DNA of 64,000 nt. Source: Clarkia xantiana subsp. parviflora (Eukaryota; Streptophyta; Magnoliopsida; Myrtales; Onagraceae). Below, piece after piece: positions 11,610 to 22,814 of the stretch. The stretch spans positions 22,155,756 to 22,219,755 of the forward strand of contig JAPTYO010000009.1 of NCBI GenBank assembly GCA_036873135.1. Reading direction: 5' to 3'. How positions within the stretch are numbered: position 1 is the first letter of the stretch; each line of letters starts with the position of its first letter. Made by a program: the position numbers and the translations under genes. The notes beneath the pieces are model-generated. The model was not told the origin of the DNA, searched no databases, and worked only from the letters and a program-made list of their open reading frames with translations.

Positions 11610-13177
11610 ATGGAAGCACTGCGCAAATGCCCGCACATCACGACTTTGCCGGCCCCCAAGGAAGATATCAATCGCATCTGGAATGCCATGCTAAGCACGG
11701 AACAAGAGTACGTCACCAAGATCATTGGCAGAATTCAACGTCTCCCCGACTATCAAATAGAGTGGCACATGCTTGATGCCTTAACCAACTTTTGGGACCC
11801 GGAAAAGGTAGTGTTCGTCATCAATGGCATAGAGCTAACCCCCACGCTGGAGGAATACAGACAACTAGTCCAAGGCGTCGAGTGGAATAGGAAGATTATA
11901 CTGCCACAGTTTGGAGCCCCGGAGAGATGTATCATGTCGGCCCTTCTACGAGCTAAAAAATGGAGGGTAGCTAATGAGCTTATGGTGAATGTAGAGCATG
12001 GCATATCTATCGAGCATTTAATAAAATGGATCGAATTTAGAATGAAAGATGATCGAGCGATCCGAGGAGCAACTCGCGCCTATCTCTTACTATTCTTTGG
12101 GGACTGTCTTATTCCCCCGCTCCAAAAGCCATATAGACGGGGCCCTGGCACAAGTCGTCCTTCAGGTGGTCGAAGGCAGAGGTTACACAGTGACGTTGCT
12201 TGCTGAAACAATCACGTCACTAAATCTCGTAAAGGCTAAAGGAAAAGGGGTAATTAGGGCAAGTCCAGCTTTACTACAAATATGATTTTTAAGTCACTTA
12301 GTTGAGATTGGCGCGGGTTTCCCCAAATTTCGTTTCCTCATTGACCAACAAATTATATCAAAGATGGTAGATTATTCTCGCCATGTAAATAGAGGATAGA
12401 GTGCCCTTGAGTGGAAAAAAAAAAATTTCGAAACTTTTACCTAAATATATTTTGTGGGTAGCTCGTTGGTTTTCGTCGAAACCCGTATTTTTAAAATGCA
12501 AAGATTTCAAAGGTATTCCTCTTATTAGTCACCTAGGCTCATTGGTCACCTACCCGGCTCGAGTCACACGACAACTTGGGGGCCTCCAAGGTATACCAAC
12601 GAGCGCAAAGGGATCTTCTCTGGTTTTCAACTGGCACGACAATAAAATCACTCAAGCCGCACTCAAAAAAGGTGCCGAGCAGATTCAAAAGATTTGGGAG
12701 AATCGAGATGAGGAGAAAGTCCAAATGCCTAATGATCTAGGAGAAGAGGAGATGATGTATTGCGCCACCAAAGAATACATTTACATGTTTCATACTACCC
12801 CAAGGGAGTCACTCATTGACCCTACAGAGATCCTCGGACAAAAGCCACAAGATCAAAACCCCTCCAATGAAGATGTGTACGATACACTAGCGGCTCAGGT
12901 AGAAATGCAGTGCGCAACATGGGTCCAAGACTGTGCAAGAGCCAAAGAGGAGGTCATGAAGTTACGGGAAGACCTAGCCAAAGAAAATGCCACTGTCATG
13001 CACCAGCAGTGGGCTATTAAAGTGAAAGAGAGACAGAAGACGCGGTTAAGTGCTGATCTTGAAAAGTTCAAGCGAAGAGCAAGAAGACTGAACTTTTTTC
13101 AAAACATTTGTCTGTTGCATTCGTTAAGACTAAAGAACAAGCACTCGACGCACTCGGCGAGATGCGCAGTCGTGTAA
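11610..13177 (+). pseudogene. G extra ORF1 (DUF7745-like protein), frameshifted
   Basis: From the ATG at 11610 (MEALRKCPHI) the frame reads a protein with NGIELTPTLEEYRQL, a motif I associate with the plant DUF7745 family often found in retrotransposon-linked frames. The frame is lost near 12206 and resumes in other frames (12049-12285, then 12401-13177). The later part holds YPARVTRQLGGLQGIP, again like that family, and then a charged, probably coiled-coil tail rich in E, K and R. In Tat/Ogre elements a protein of unknown role is encoded upstream of gag; this looks like its decayed copy. At least one frameshift and one stop separate the parts. Family assignment is from memory of motifs, not from a search. 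Confidence 0.6.
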
Positions 13178-13364
13178 AGCGTTTTAGAGTTTAAATATTA
13201 TTTGTAAAACTATCTCCTTCATGAATAAAATGTTGATATGAATGGCACATAGATTTTTAAAAAAACAATCATGCATGCTATTTTGTGTCCACATTTTGAA
13301 TCGTCGATTTTCCCAACGCAGGAAAATTTAGCTAATACTGGCAATCACGAGATTAACAACCAAT

Positions 13365-14925
13365 ATGGAAAAAACTGAGAAGATCGAGCAACACGACAAG
13401 CGAATGGCCGAGATCGAGGCAGCCAATGCAAAGATGCATCAGGATATGACCGACATGTCATCTAGCATGGAACGCATCATGGCACTGCTTGAAGCTCACT
13501 CAGCTCACCTCGCCCCGAACCTGGCCTTGCTGACAGAAATCACAAGTCCAACCTCCTCTAAAACACCCGTAGCGAACACCGGACTGACGGCGCTAGCTGC
13601 CGTCGTGCTTCCCGAGGCCACGGTAGAACCTCCTCGTGACCAACCCCCGGATCTAGTCATTCTTGATCAATCCGCACCAAAGCCATATGTCCTTCTGAAT
13701 CCGACGGCAGTACACGGGCAAATAAACCAAGGGGGTGCAACCGGCACAAATGCATTCTCACCGGTCATCGAATCCGAACAGGATCGCCGCTTGAAGATAA
13801 TGGAGGAAAAAAATGAAGGCTCTGTCCGGACTTGAGCAGTACGGGGGCATTGGTTACTCCGACTTATGCTTGTTCCCTGACATGTCAAGACCAGATAAGT
13901 TCAAAGTCCCTGATTTCGAATAATATGATGGCACCGGAAATCCCATTGTCCACCTGAGGATTTACCTTGCAAAGATGGCCCCTTATCAGCAGTACGAGAA
14001 GTTCTTGATCCAGACATTCCAGGAGAGCTTGAAAGGAGCAGCTTTGGTTTGGTTCGTTAGCCTGAAGGCCGGTGATATCTCAACCTGGGAGGAAATGGCT
14101 ATAGCTTTCGTCCGCCAATACAAGTTTAATTTGGACACTGCTCCGACCCGCATGAATCTCCAGGGCATGGAGATGACTGCCGGACAATCATTCAGAAGCT
14201 ACATGCATGCATGGAGGGAGAAGGCCGCCGGAGTCCGACCACCTCTGGAAGACATAGAAGCGGTATCAATGTTCATTGGAACTCTAAAGGGAACGTACTA
14301 CTCCCATTTATTGGGACATGTTTCTGCAAATTTTGCCGACCTAGTGAAATCCGGAGAGATGATCGAGCAAGGGATCCGGATGGGGAAGATTGAAGATCCT
14401 CTCAAAGGCTACCAAGGGGACGGCCCGAAGAAAAGTGGCGCCAAAAAGTCACTCCCAAAAGACGCAACTGTAAGCGCAGTCTACCCGATGCAGTTGGCAA
14501 CCCCCACGGCTCAGCTAGTGACTCAAATACCCCCAGTTCCACAACCCTCCTTCACGGGTGGACAAGTAAATCGAGCTAATTTCAGGCAGAGGGAAACGAG
14601 GGCTTTCACCCCTTTACCCGTGTCAATGGCTGAGGTGTACCAGAAGATGTTGGAACAAAACCTCATCGGCCCCGAGTTCATGAGGCCAGATTCAAAAGTA
14701 CCCAATGAGGATCCAAGCTCGAGGTGCGAGTTCCACATGGGGATAGTTGGACACTCGATAGAGAAGTGCACCCGTCTAAGGCACAAGATTCAAAACCTCA
14801 TTGACAACAAGCTCCTTATTCTCAACCCGATCCCTCCTCCTAATGTCAAGACAAACCCTTTGCCGCAACACAATGATGGTTCATCATCATCCATCAACAT
14901 GATATGTCTTGAAGAGGAGTCGTAA
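13365..14925 (+). pseudogene. G gag (Tat/Ogre type), broken by a frameshift and a stop
   Basis: The N-terminal part (13365-13835, from MEKTEKIEQHDKR) is a charged coiled coil. A run of seven A near 13806 shifts the frame, and a TAA stop at about 13921 lies just before YDGTGNP. The capsid-like domain then continues at 13975-14925, with GAALVWFVSL and the W(E)EMAIAFVRQYKFN region, both typical of plant gypsy Retrotrans_gag. A zinc-finger-like RCEFHMGIVGHSIEKC stretch lies near 14720-14770. Gag would form the particle that packages the element RNA. The product here is not made as one protein. Confidence 0.75.
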
Positions 14926-15091
14926 GAAGATGTAGATATTGCAGTAATCACGCCGTTCGTGCTTGATTATGTGCCTAAACAGTCGGCCAGGTTGCTGCTA
15001 GTGATGCAGGGCCCGGCTCCTTTCCAATATGAAAGCAACAAGAAAGTCCCTTGGATTTACGAAGCTCGGATAGTCGGGGTAGCAAAACCAG

Positions 15092-15931
15092 ATGATCATG
15101 ACACGTTCGGGTCGTTCGTACATAGAGGATGTTGCTAAAGATAAGGCTGTAGAAGTAGCACCGAAGAAGAAGGTGACTGACGAAGAAATTGTGGACTTTG
15201 TAAATTTCATGAATGAAGGAGAGGACAAAGTGATTGATCAGCTCCGCAAGACTCCGGCTCAAATTTCTTTGCTTGCTCTCCTCTTAAGCTCAGAAAGTCA
15301 CCGTGACGCTCTCATGAATGTGTTCAAAGAAGCGTTAGTGCCGAAGGAGACCTCTGTTGAACAGATGGGCAATGTTATTGGCTCTATATTCTCGAACCAG
15401 ATCTATTTCGGGGATGATGATCTAGGAGTCGACGGTCAGAACCATGTGAAAGCCCTCCACATCGTCTGCAAGTGTAACGGATTTGTGCTTTCGAAGGTCA
15501 TGATTGACGGTGGCTCAGCAGTCGATGTTTGTCCATTATCCACGCTCAAGCAAATGAAGATTGACCTGTCCCATATCCGTACGAGCAAGTCGGCGGTTCG
15601 AGCTTTCGATGGTACGAAGAAGGAAGTATATGGAGAGATCAAGTTACAGTTGGAGATTGGTCCGAACATTTTTTATGTAACTTTCAGGGTCATGGATATC
15701 CCGAATGTTTTCAGTCTTCTCTTGGGAAGATTATGGATCCACGCGGGTGGGGGAGTTCCATCCACCCTACACCAGAAGCTGAAGTACGTGATCAAAAACC
15801 GCCTTGTGGAAATCAGGGGAGAAGGTGATCACAACATCTATCAAGAAACGGCGGTCCATGTCATCAACACCAGTGGAGATGAGCCACCCGCATACCATTC
15901 ATTTGAGCTAATCTTCATCATCAGGGATTAG
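15092..15931 (+). CDS. G retropepsin-like aspartic protease region
   Basis: This 279-codon open frame has a charged N-terminal third and then an aspartic protease. The catalytic motif reads VMIDGGSAVDVCP (about residue 138), DGGS replacing the more usual DTGA as is common in plant Tat elements. The second signature, LLLGRLWIHAGG, is followed by VPSTLHQKLKY. It would cleave the Gag-Pol polyprotein in the particle. It is separated from gag by stops, and after 15931 the frame degenerates, so it is likely a remnant of a longer polyprotein. The start at 15092 is only the first ATG in the frame; a true start is not expected here. Confidence 0.75.
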   Translation: MIMTRSGRSYIEDVAKDKAVEVAPKKKVTDEEIVDFVNFMNEGEDKVIDQLRKTPAQISLLALLLSSESHRDALMNVFKEALVPKETSVEQMGNVIGSIFSNQIYFGDDDLGVDGQNHVKALHIVCKCNGFVLSKVMIDGGSAVDVCPLSTLKQMKIDLSHIRTSKSAVRAFDGTKKEVYGEIKLQLEIGPNIFYVTFRVMDIPNVFSLLLGRLWIHAGGGVPSTLHQKLKYVIKNRLVEIRGEGDHNIYQETAVHVINTSGDEPPAYHSFELIFIIRD

Positions 15932-16443
15932 GAAGGTTCATGTTGAAGAATAATTTCGTCCCGGGTCAAGGCCTGGGTATCAGGTGTCAATGAATCCCGC
16001 GCCCACTCCAGCTGAAGGAAAGTGTGTGCAGATATGGGCTGGGGTATTCCCCGTTCCAAGAAGATGATCAAAGTGCACATGGAGAGCAACAACTGACGGA
16101 TTTCCAGAGAGGACGATTCGCTAGAAGGTGGAGGCCTATGAACATTCCGCCACTGTCAGTCACTTTCCCAGGACCAGCTCAGGTCATTCGAACTGATGAA
16201 GATGAAGCATTACAAGCAATGGCCGGACTATTCATCGTTGACACCACAATTGGAGCCATCCTCGAAGAATTTCCCCCAGGCGATTACGTCCGACCGTTTG
16301 TTGAAGGAGAAGCAATCACCAATTGGTTTTCGATTCTGGTTTATGCTCTTTCGCTTAGCGATGAGTAAGATTTATGAGTTTCTGTTGTACTCCTTTGCGC
16401 GGCAAGATCATGAGCCCCGCATAGGAAAGAGGGATATTGTCAT
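15932..16443 (+). pseudogene. G post-protease remnant and polypurine tract
   Basis: Fragments such as NNFVPGQGLG and YGLGYSPF resemble the glycine-rich linker that follows the protease in Tat/Ogre polyproteins. Stops and frameshifts interrupt it, and no RT, RNase H or integrase motif follows. A purine run aggaaagaggga (about 16420-16431) sits just before the 3' LTR and is the probable plus-strand primer site. Confidence 0.5.
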
Positions 16444-17079
16444 TGTAAACACTTGATTTTGACCCGGACGTAACGACGTTACACATGATACGTCAAATTC
16501 CTGACGCGTCAAGCCACAAAGTCTCCAAAAATGCTCAATGGCACATTAGGGAAATTATTATAAAATATATTTTAAAATTATTTCGAATATATTTAATATT
16601 TTCGGAATATTTAAAAATATATATATAATAATTAGTTTTTTTATTTTTAGAAAATTATCTGTAAGATATTTATCTCCAGATATTATTTTTTATTCAAAAA
16701 AATAATTATCTGTAAAGATATATATCCTTAGGAATATTCTCTAGAATAATTATCTGTTAGCATTTTTTATTTAAATTTTATCTGTAATCTAGACTAGGTT
16801 TTTAGTATAAATAGGGGTCTAGGTTTACATTCTAAGGGACACAGAAAAACACAAGAACAAGCAATAATACATTATTCCTCGGGGTCTGCGCGATTTTCGT
16901 CCTCTAGTGCTCAGAATTTTTTTTTTTTCTAAAAAAAAAACAGCCCCTCCCGCTGGTGTGTGGCCCAGCTCCGGTGGCCGGACCACCGCCACCCGCCGGC
17001 TCGCCTACGTCGTTTGGAGCTCCCACCCCCGATCGGCCACCTCCGCCGTCGCCCTCCTCCTCCAGTGTTTGGTCCACCA

Positions 17080-17150
<71 letters not shown>

Positions 17151-17529
17151 TCTTCGCCTGTGACCACTAGAGCCCATGACCACCGCCATCCCGTCCGCCT
17201 CTGCGCCGCGCCGAACCTCCTCCATCTCTGGCTTCCTGCGGTCTGACCAGGCCACCGTGCCGCCGCCCCAGGTCACTGAAGTCTTCACCCTCCCTCCCGT
17301 GTGGATTCCGGCGCCGGCGACCCACCCTTTGTCCCGTCCGCTCTGCTGGTTTGACTGTCAAGAACTCCGTCGCGCCAGATCTTGCTATCCGCTACGCCGC
17401 TGCCTCCGCCGTCCTTACCGGAGCCCCCCGGTGCTGCCGTCGTCTTCGTTCCGAGCACCGACCAAGCCGCCTGCCGTGGCCCCTGCAAGCTCCGACCTCC
17501 ACTGCAGGCAAGGAGCCCCGCTGCTGTTC

Positions 17530-17560
<31 letters not shown>

Positions 17561-18064
17561 TTTAATTTTTTAATTTTTTCTTTCTTTGTTATTATTATTT
17601 TATTTAGTGATTTATTAATATGTCTATTTATTATTACTAGTTTAGGCTAATTTAGTGATTTTAATAAGTAAATAATGCTAATCACATGATATAATAATAT
17701 TATGCTATATTATTAGACCTAATTCGACATAGGAATCCAAATATTGATTAATTCAAATAAATTAGAAGATAGAAGGGTTGATTGTAAATATCACATCATA
17801 TTTTGGCTAGTCTAGGTTAATCAAAATGATAAATAGTTAATATCTTTTTTGCATATCTATCATGTTAATTCGCGTCAATTTAATTATGTATGATAGTCGT
17901 TAATATTATCATGTTTTATCGTCTTTTATGTGTTTAATTAGTAATATGATTAGTGACGAAATTGGCAAATTTGCGAAATTGAGTACCGAAAGGTCGTAAT
18001 TAAAAATTTATAACTTTAATTCTTAACAGGACCCCCGAACTCAAATTTTCGATCGTAGACCGAG
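16444..18064 (+). repeat. G 3' LTR, truncated
   Basis: It starts tgtaaacact, has a TATA-like tataaatag near 16806, a GC-rich block (16940-17530), then T tracts and the shared gtaccgaaagg segment. It ends after ccgaactcaaattttcgatcg...gaccga, lacking the last 150 bases or so of the 5' LTR. Apart from shared blocks it differs strongly from the 5' LTR. It contains a (TC)n run at about 17085-17147. Confidence 0.65.
17085..17147. repeat. (TC)n microsatellite in G 3' LTR
   Basis: About 31 uninterrupted tc repeats. Frames over it read as S-L or E-R repeats and are not genes. Confidence 0.9.
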
Positions 18065-18079
18065 TCAAAACCTATTAAA

Positions 18080-18598
18080 ACCTCTTGGTCTCGGGGTTTT
18101 ACTTCCGAGATGCATTCCTTGATCACTAGGATCTGGAACCAAGTACGGTTGGATCACTCCCACAGGGAACAATGGGTAATATAGGTAGTTGTGTCATTCC
18201 TGGTTCAGCAATTTTGACCATCAGGTTTGACTTGATTCGTCCCAACAGCAAAAGTGATTACTTGTGGTATGGTTTATTCCTCCCACTGGATTTATTATGA
18301 AAATGTTCCCATTCTCATTTACAATGTCATTCACTTGAGTTGCTGGTTCAGATCTCTCCCACTCGAATTAAGTGGGACCTGATTGTCATAGTTATTCTGC
18401 TACGTTTTGATCATGACTATGTTGATTGAAACCGTTCATGCATTTGAAAAATTCGCCCTCTTAGTGATGTAATGTCTCATGTTTGACCACGGTACCATTT
18501 AACAATCCAAGCTGTAAACATGTATTTTCTAAGAGTAATTGACGTACTCTTGTCCTCAATACGTGTTTTGTTGCGCAAATTATGTTTTGTTGCGCAAA
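18080..18598 (-). pseudogene. E1 internal remnant left of F
   Basis: No open frame. Its reverse complement matches E2 at about 32045-32570 (for example the stretch around gtaaaaccccgagac and the gagggcgaat segment). It is therefore the continuation of E1 beyond the F insertion. Confidence 0.65.
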
Positions 18599-19368
18599 TT
18601 AGGTTCCAAGTCTAGGGTCAACGGGCGGCCGACCTAAGTCTTGTTCCTCACTGGAGATATTGCGGATTTGATGCTCTCAGCTTGTGTTGTCCTAGCTTGT
18701 GTCTTTCCGTCCTTCGCTTCGCTTCTCTTCTCGCCCTGCAAGAGGGGCAATACCAGGCACAGAGGGGGGGGGGGTGCCTGATGAACCCTCTCCGATGCCT
18801 AAGTCAGTACGGTTTTTGTAGAGAGATAAAGCTAGAGAGATGTCAGAGCAAAATTATGCAACTTGCTAAGATGATCAAAGATCTTCCAAAGATGTCCAAA
18901 TGAATAGTGGAGAGGTTGTATTTATAGGCAACGGTGTCATTAAGGTGGCTTAATGACATCGTTAACCTTTAAACACAATTAATTATCCTTTAATCACGTA
19001 ATTAAGACCTTAGGGTACGGAGAGGGTTGGCGGAAATAAACCGAGTATGGGAGTCTAAAAGCGGTGTCGGGGCCCTTGGGGGGAAGGAAAATCCGACCCC
19101 CAAGGGTAGGGGTTGGGTGAGGCCACCCAACCCCTCCTAGGGGAGATAGGGTTGGCCAACCCTATCTCCCCTAGGGGAGGTCGGGTGTGGCCACCCGACC
19201 TCACCTAGGTGAGTCTAACTTGGTCCGGACGAGTATTTCGGCCTCGTCCGGACCGTTGGTGTTTCCGCGGGGTGTTCGGGTTGAAGTTTCGATTTGCAAT
19301 CATTAACGGGGTGAACAAAATGAAACGATTCGGAAGTCAACGGGTTCAAATTGGGCGTATATCCATCA
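18599..19368 (-). repeat. F 3' LTR, terminal dinucleotide lost
   Basis: It matches 21042-21780 closely, including a G run near 18768. The expected outer tgttagg reads aattagg at the junction, so the terminal TG/CA pair is lost. It has one more palindromic unit (gggttggccaaccc, near 19150) than the 5' LTR. Confidence 0.8.
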
Positions 19369-20229
19369 CATGCCCCCGAGTCAACCAATGGCCTGACCCT
19401 TGATTGACTCTATTTTAGGATGGTATGACACGCGCAATTTGAAGCCGGGATTTTACCTTTTGTCGGAATACTTACTTACTCATGGATGTGTGTCTCTGAC
19501 TCTGCCCCTGTCTTATAAGATAGAGGAATTGCAAACGTCAGAATAGCACGGAAACGTGTCCAAGCACGTATCCGTCTGAAGTGGAAATAATAGATCTATC
19601 TCCGCCATGGGCGTATACTTGGAAAATATACGCTCATGTGGGGATGCAACATGAATATGGTTAAGTGAGTCCAAACTTTTTCTAAGTATGGAATGCTAGA
19701 AAATATGCCTATAGGATGTTACCTTGAGTGAACATGGATGTATCATGAACATGGAAGTGTGTACCTATATAAGGGAAGCTGTGTCGCAGACACGAGGGTC
19801 CTGGACTTGCGAGGTGCCATGCATCCGACGCGTCGTTGATGAACATCTTACAATAGAAGTATGTTCTCAATATAAATGCCGAGGGACATGACCCTTGTTG
19901 ATATATTGCCCCCAAGATCACTGAGGTGAATGCCCCCAGGGGGGGAGTATATGTAGTGACGTGGCCAAGTAGGGGCACTTGCCCCTTAGTCGCGAGGTGT
20001 TAGGCCTCCTGGTATGTTGCCGGTGTACATCTCATGATAAACATGTGTTGGGTAGCGCAAACGCGTGTAGTGCCATATAGGCTGTATAAAGAGGCCCGTA
20101 CTGACATAGAGTTGCCCCCGGATAGAGGATGTTCGCTATGTAGTAATTGTGAACTTGTAAGTTCGTAGGTGTGGAGTTGCCCCTTTGTCGGGACGTTCGT
20201 ATCGTAGTCGTTTCGTGCACGAGGTGGCG

Positions 20230-20560
20230 ACTATTGTATCGACTGCTACTTGGGTTTTCCAAAGTAGGGTGCATTCCACAGCTGCTACTTGGTTTTTCCC
20301 AAGGTAGGGTGCACTCCGCGACAGCTACTTGAAGTTTCCGAGGTAGGGAGAAGGCCAGAGGTCGGACGAGGCGACATACCCTTCCATGGCGTCGGTCAGA
20401 GGTCGACGAGGCGACGTGCCTATCCATGTTGTTGCCACAACCTGGCGTTTTCAAGGTAGTGTGCCTCCTGCACCGCTACTTTGTTTTCCCCAAGGTCGAG
20501 TGTGGCTTGCGACCCGTATTTGGTTTTTCCCAAGGTAGAGTGTCTTCTTGGTGCGTCTCC
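20230..20560. repeat. Degenerate tandem repeat in F (GCTACTTGG..AAGGTAGGGTG)
   Basis: Segments such as gctacttggtttttcccaag and aaggtagggtgcactcc recur about every 55-60 bases with variation. No gene is visible. Confidence 0.55.
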
Positions 20561-20612
20561 TGAACCTGTAAATAGTCCATTACCTGTGAACACAATAACC
20601 ATTGGACAATAT

Positions 20613-20870
20613 GCGGACATGATGGCCGCCTAGAGGGGGTGGACATGATAGCCACTCCAAGATGTGCGGACATGATAGCTGCTTATCACTGCGTGGACAT
20701 GATAGCCACTCTGAGAGGTGCGGACATGATAATTGCCCCTAGGTACGCGGACATGATAGCCGCTCCGAGATGTGCGGACATGATAGCCGCTCCGAGATGC
20801 GCGGACATGATAGCCGCTCCGAGATACGCGGACATGATAGCCGCTCCGAGATACGTAGACATGATAGTCT
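20613..20870. repeat. Tandem array of 27-bp units in F
   Basis: The motif ggacatgatagcc recurs at about 20615, 20641, 20668, 20695, 20722, 20749, 20776, 20802, 20830 and 20857. Because 27 is a multiple of three, a frame stays open and reads as a nine-residue repeat, but this is a by-product of the array. Confidence 0.85.
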
Positions 20871-21041
20871 GCTGCTATTACACCTAGTTTCTGGACGAGA
20901 GGTGTTACTCTTCCTCTTAGACTGTCGACATAGGAGGTGTACGCGCTTGGCGTGACTCTCTCGAATCTTGTAAAGTGGTGATCTTAGAATAACAGTGGTA
21001 CGCCATGACTTGTCGTAGCGTTTCCCACAGACGGCGCCAAG

Positions 21042-21780
21042 TGTTAGGTTCCAAGTCTAGGGTCAACGGGCGGCCGACCTAAGTCTTGTTCCTCACTGGA
21101 GATATTGCGGATTTGATGCTCTCGGGTTGTGTTGTCCTAGCTTGTGTCTTTCCGTCCTTCGCATCGCTTCTCTTCTCGCCCTGCAAGAGGGCCAATACCA
21201 GGCACAGGGGGGGGGGGTGGTGCCTGATGAACCCTCTCCGATGCCTAAGTCAGTACGGTTTTTGTAGAGAGATAAAGCTAGAGAGATGTCAGGGCAAAAT
21301 TATGCAACTTGCTAAGATGATCAAAGATCTTCCAAAGATGTCCAAATGAATATTGGAGAGGTTGTATTTATAGGCAACGGTGTCATTAAGGTGGCTTAAT
21401 GACATCGTTAACCTTTAAACACAATTAATTATCCTTTAATCACGTAATTAAGACCTTAGGGTACGGAGAGGGTTGGCGGAAATAAACCGAGTATGGGAGT
21501 CTAAAAGCGGTGTCGGGGCCCTTGGGGGGAAGGAAAATCCGACCCCCAAGGGTAGGGGTTGGGTGAGGCCACCCAACCCCTCCTAGGGGAGATCGGGTGT
21601 GGCCACCCGACCTCACCTAGGTGAGTCTAACTTGGTCCGGACGAGTATTTCGGCCTCGTCTGGACCGTTGGTGTTTCCGCGGGGTGTTCGGGTTGAAGTT
21701 TCGATTTGCAATCATTAACGGGGTGAACAAAATGAAACGATTCGGAAGTCAACGGGTTAAAATTGGGCGTATATCCATCA
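21042..21780 (-). repeat. F 5' LTR with adjacent primer-binding site
   Basis: A 739-bp LTR. In plus coordinates it begins tgttaggttcc and ends gtatatccatca. The bases 21027-21041 (cagacggcgccaag) are the reverse of the cttggcgccgtctg site that follows the 5' LTR of H, so they are the primer-binding site. Confidence 0.8.
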
Positions 21781-22814
21781 CTCTTGTCCTCAATACGTGT
21801 TTTGCTGCGCAAATTATGTCGCATGGTGATAAAATTTAACTTATTATCACCCATCAGCTATAATGGCATCGTACCTTACCGATATTAATTGAAACATAGT
21901 TTTACATTTATGTGAATCATCTTTCATCATCCCATAGGGAACTCCGATAGAACGACTCCAACATTATGTATATATAAATTGTGTCTCTTGAAGTGTGTCA
22001 TTTGATTTGAATGCCTAGCCTGACATATCGTTCAAGGCTTCTGGAAGGAAAATCATTTAACTGACTTGATCCTTCTTTGTTTGCCGACTTATCTCAGAGA
22101 TTTCATCCATCTCCGAACTGAGCATCTTAGGTATTCACCTTATGTGTCAGTTGATACTTTTACAGGGTCGTTGAAGCTTACGTAGCTAACTTCATACCGA
22201 TGTAAATGTTATCAATAAGTCATATTTCCGAAGGAGTGCAAACGAAAATTCAGCACGTCATCATATAAACACTTCAATATTAAACTCATGTAATGAAACG
22301 ATGTGTTCCGTCTATCGAGGTCCACTTGCGCGTTGCGCAATCTACTCTAGGGTTAAACCCTTGGTTAAATCGTTTCATTTCTGAATTTAATTCAATTTAA
22401 TCGGTTTTAACTGTTTCAAACATGATTATCATTACAGTTTATTACATTCAATACAGTGATAATAATAAAATAAGATTTATAATCAATATGTAAGCAATGC
22501 GTCAAACAGATAATTAAAAGGATCGAATAGCTCGAGGAATGATAATCAATAATATGACCGAGCATTTGTCATATGCTAAAAAAAAAAGTTTCCTATATTT
22601 CAAGGAACATTATTATCATATATCTTATACTGAAAATTAAGAAGAGGTTCATTTAGCAAAGCAAATAAAGATAAAGTCTTTCATTCAATCTTTATATTTT
22701 TTGGGCAAGTTCCTCAGGTTTGAGCTTGTTCTCCTTCTCGGTTCTGTAATCAATAGAGAAAAATTGAATTACTCTCGAGTAAAAGGAGTCCCAGAAGAAC
22801 TTATGAGATTATCA
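21781..22814 (-). pseudogene. E1 internal remnant between F and gag
   Basis: No intact frame. The reverse complement of 21781-22330 matches E2 at about 31580-32090, and 22311-22400 matches the end of the 804-bp repeat units of E2 (near 29170-29246). Integrase and polymerase motifs are not recognisable. Confidence 0.6.

Larger units (their letters stand above)
9644..18064 (+). mobile_element. Element G: Ty3/gypsy Tat/Ogre-type retrotransposon without polymerase
   Basis: Order on the plus strand: 5' LTR (9644-10965), primer-binding site, an extra ORF before gag (11610-13177), gag (13365-14925), protease (15092-15931), a short remnant, a purine tract and a truncated 3' LTR (16444-18064). An additional ORF before gag, plus these gag and protease types, is known for the Tat lineage including Ogre. 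Reverse transcriptase, RNase H and integrase are absent: only about 500 bases lie between protease and 3' LTR. The coding frames are broken and the two LTRs agree only in patches, so the copy is old or a chimera of related elements. A deletion removed the 3' LTR end, where copia element E1 begins. Confidence 0.75.
18599..21780 (-). mobile_element. Element F: small non-coding LTR element of the H family
   Basis: Minus orientation: 5' LTR 21780-21042, primer-binding site 21041-21027, a 1.67-kb interior, a purine tract next to 19369 and the 3' LTR 19368-18599. LTR ends read tgatggatatacgcc and ggttcctaaca-like in the element sense, as in H. The interior encodes no gag, protease or polymerase but has two repeat-rich segments. 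It shares the region next to the 3' LTR with H (19369-19700 against 47870-48306, reversed). It is probably mobilised in trans by a relative. Confidence 0.75.

Noticed and set aside
12401..13177. An independent host gene in this frame
   Set aside because: It continues the DUF7745-like ORF1 of element G across a frameshift and lies between the G LTRs.
16904..17288. Frames of 60-130 codons over the (TC)n tract
   Set aside because: They read as S-L or E-R repeats caused by the microsatellite inside the G 3' LTR.
20613..20870. CRISPR-like array
   Set aside because: Units are contiguous with no unique spacers, the host is a plant, and the block lies in a retrotransposon.
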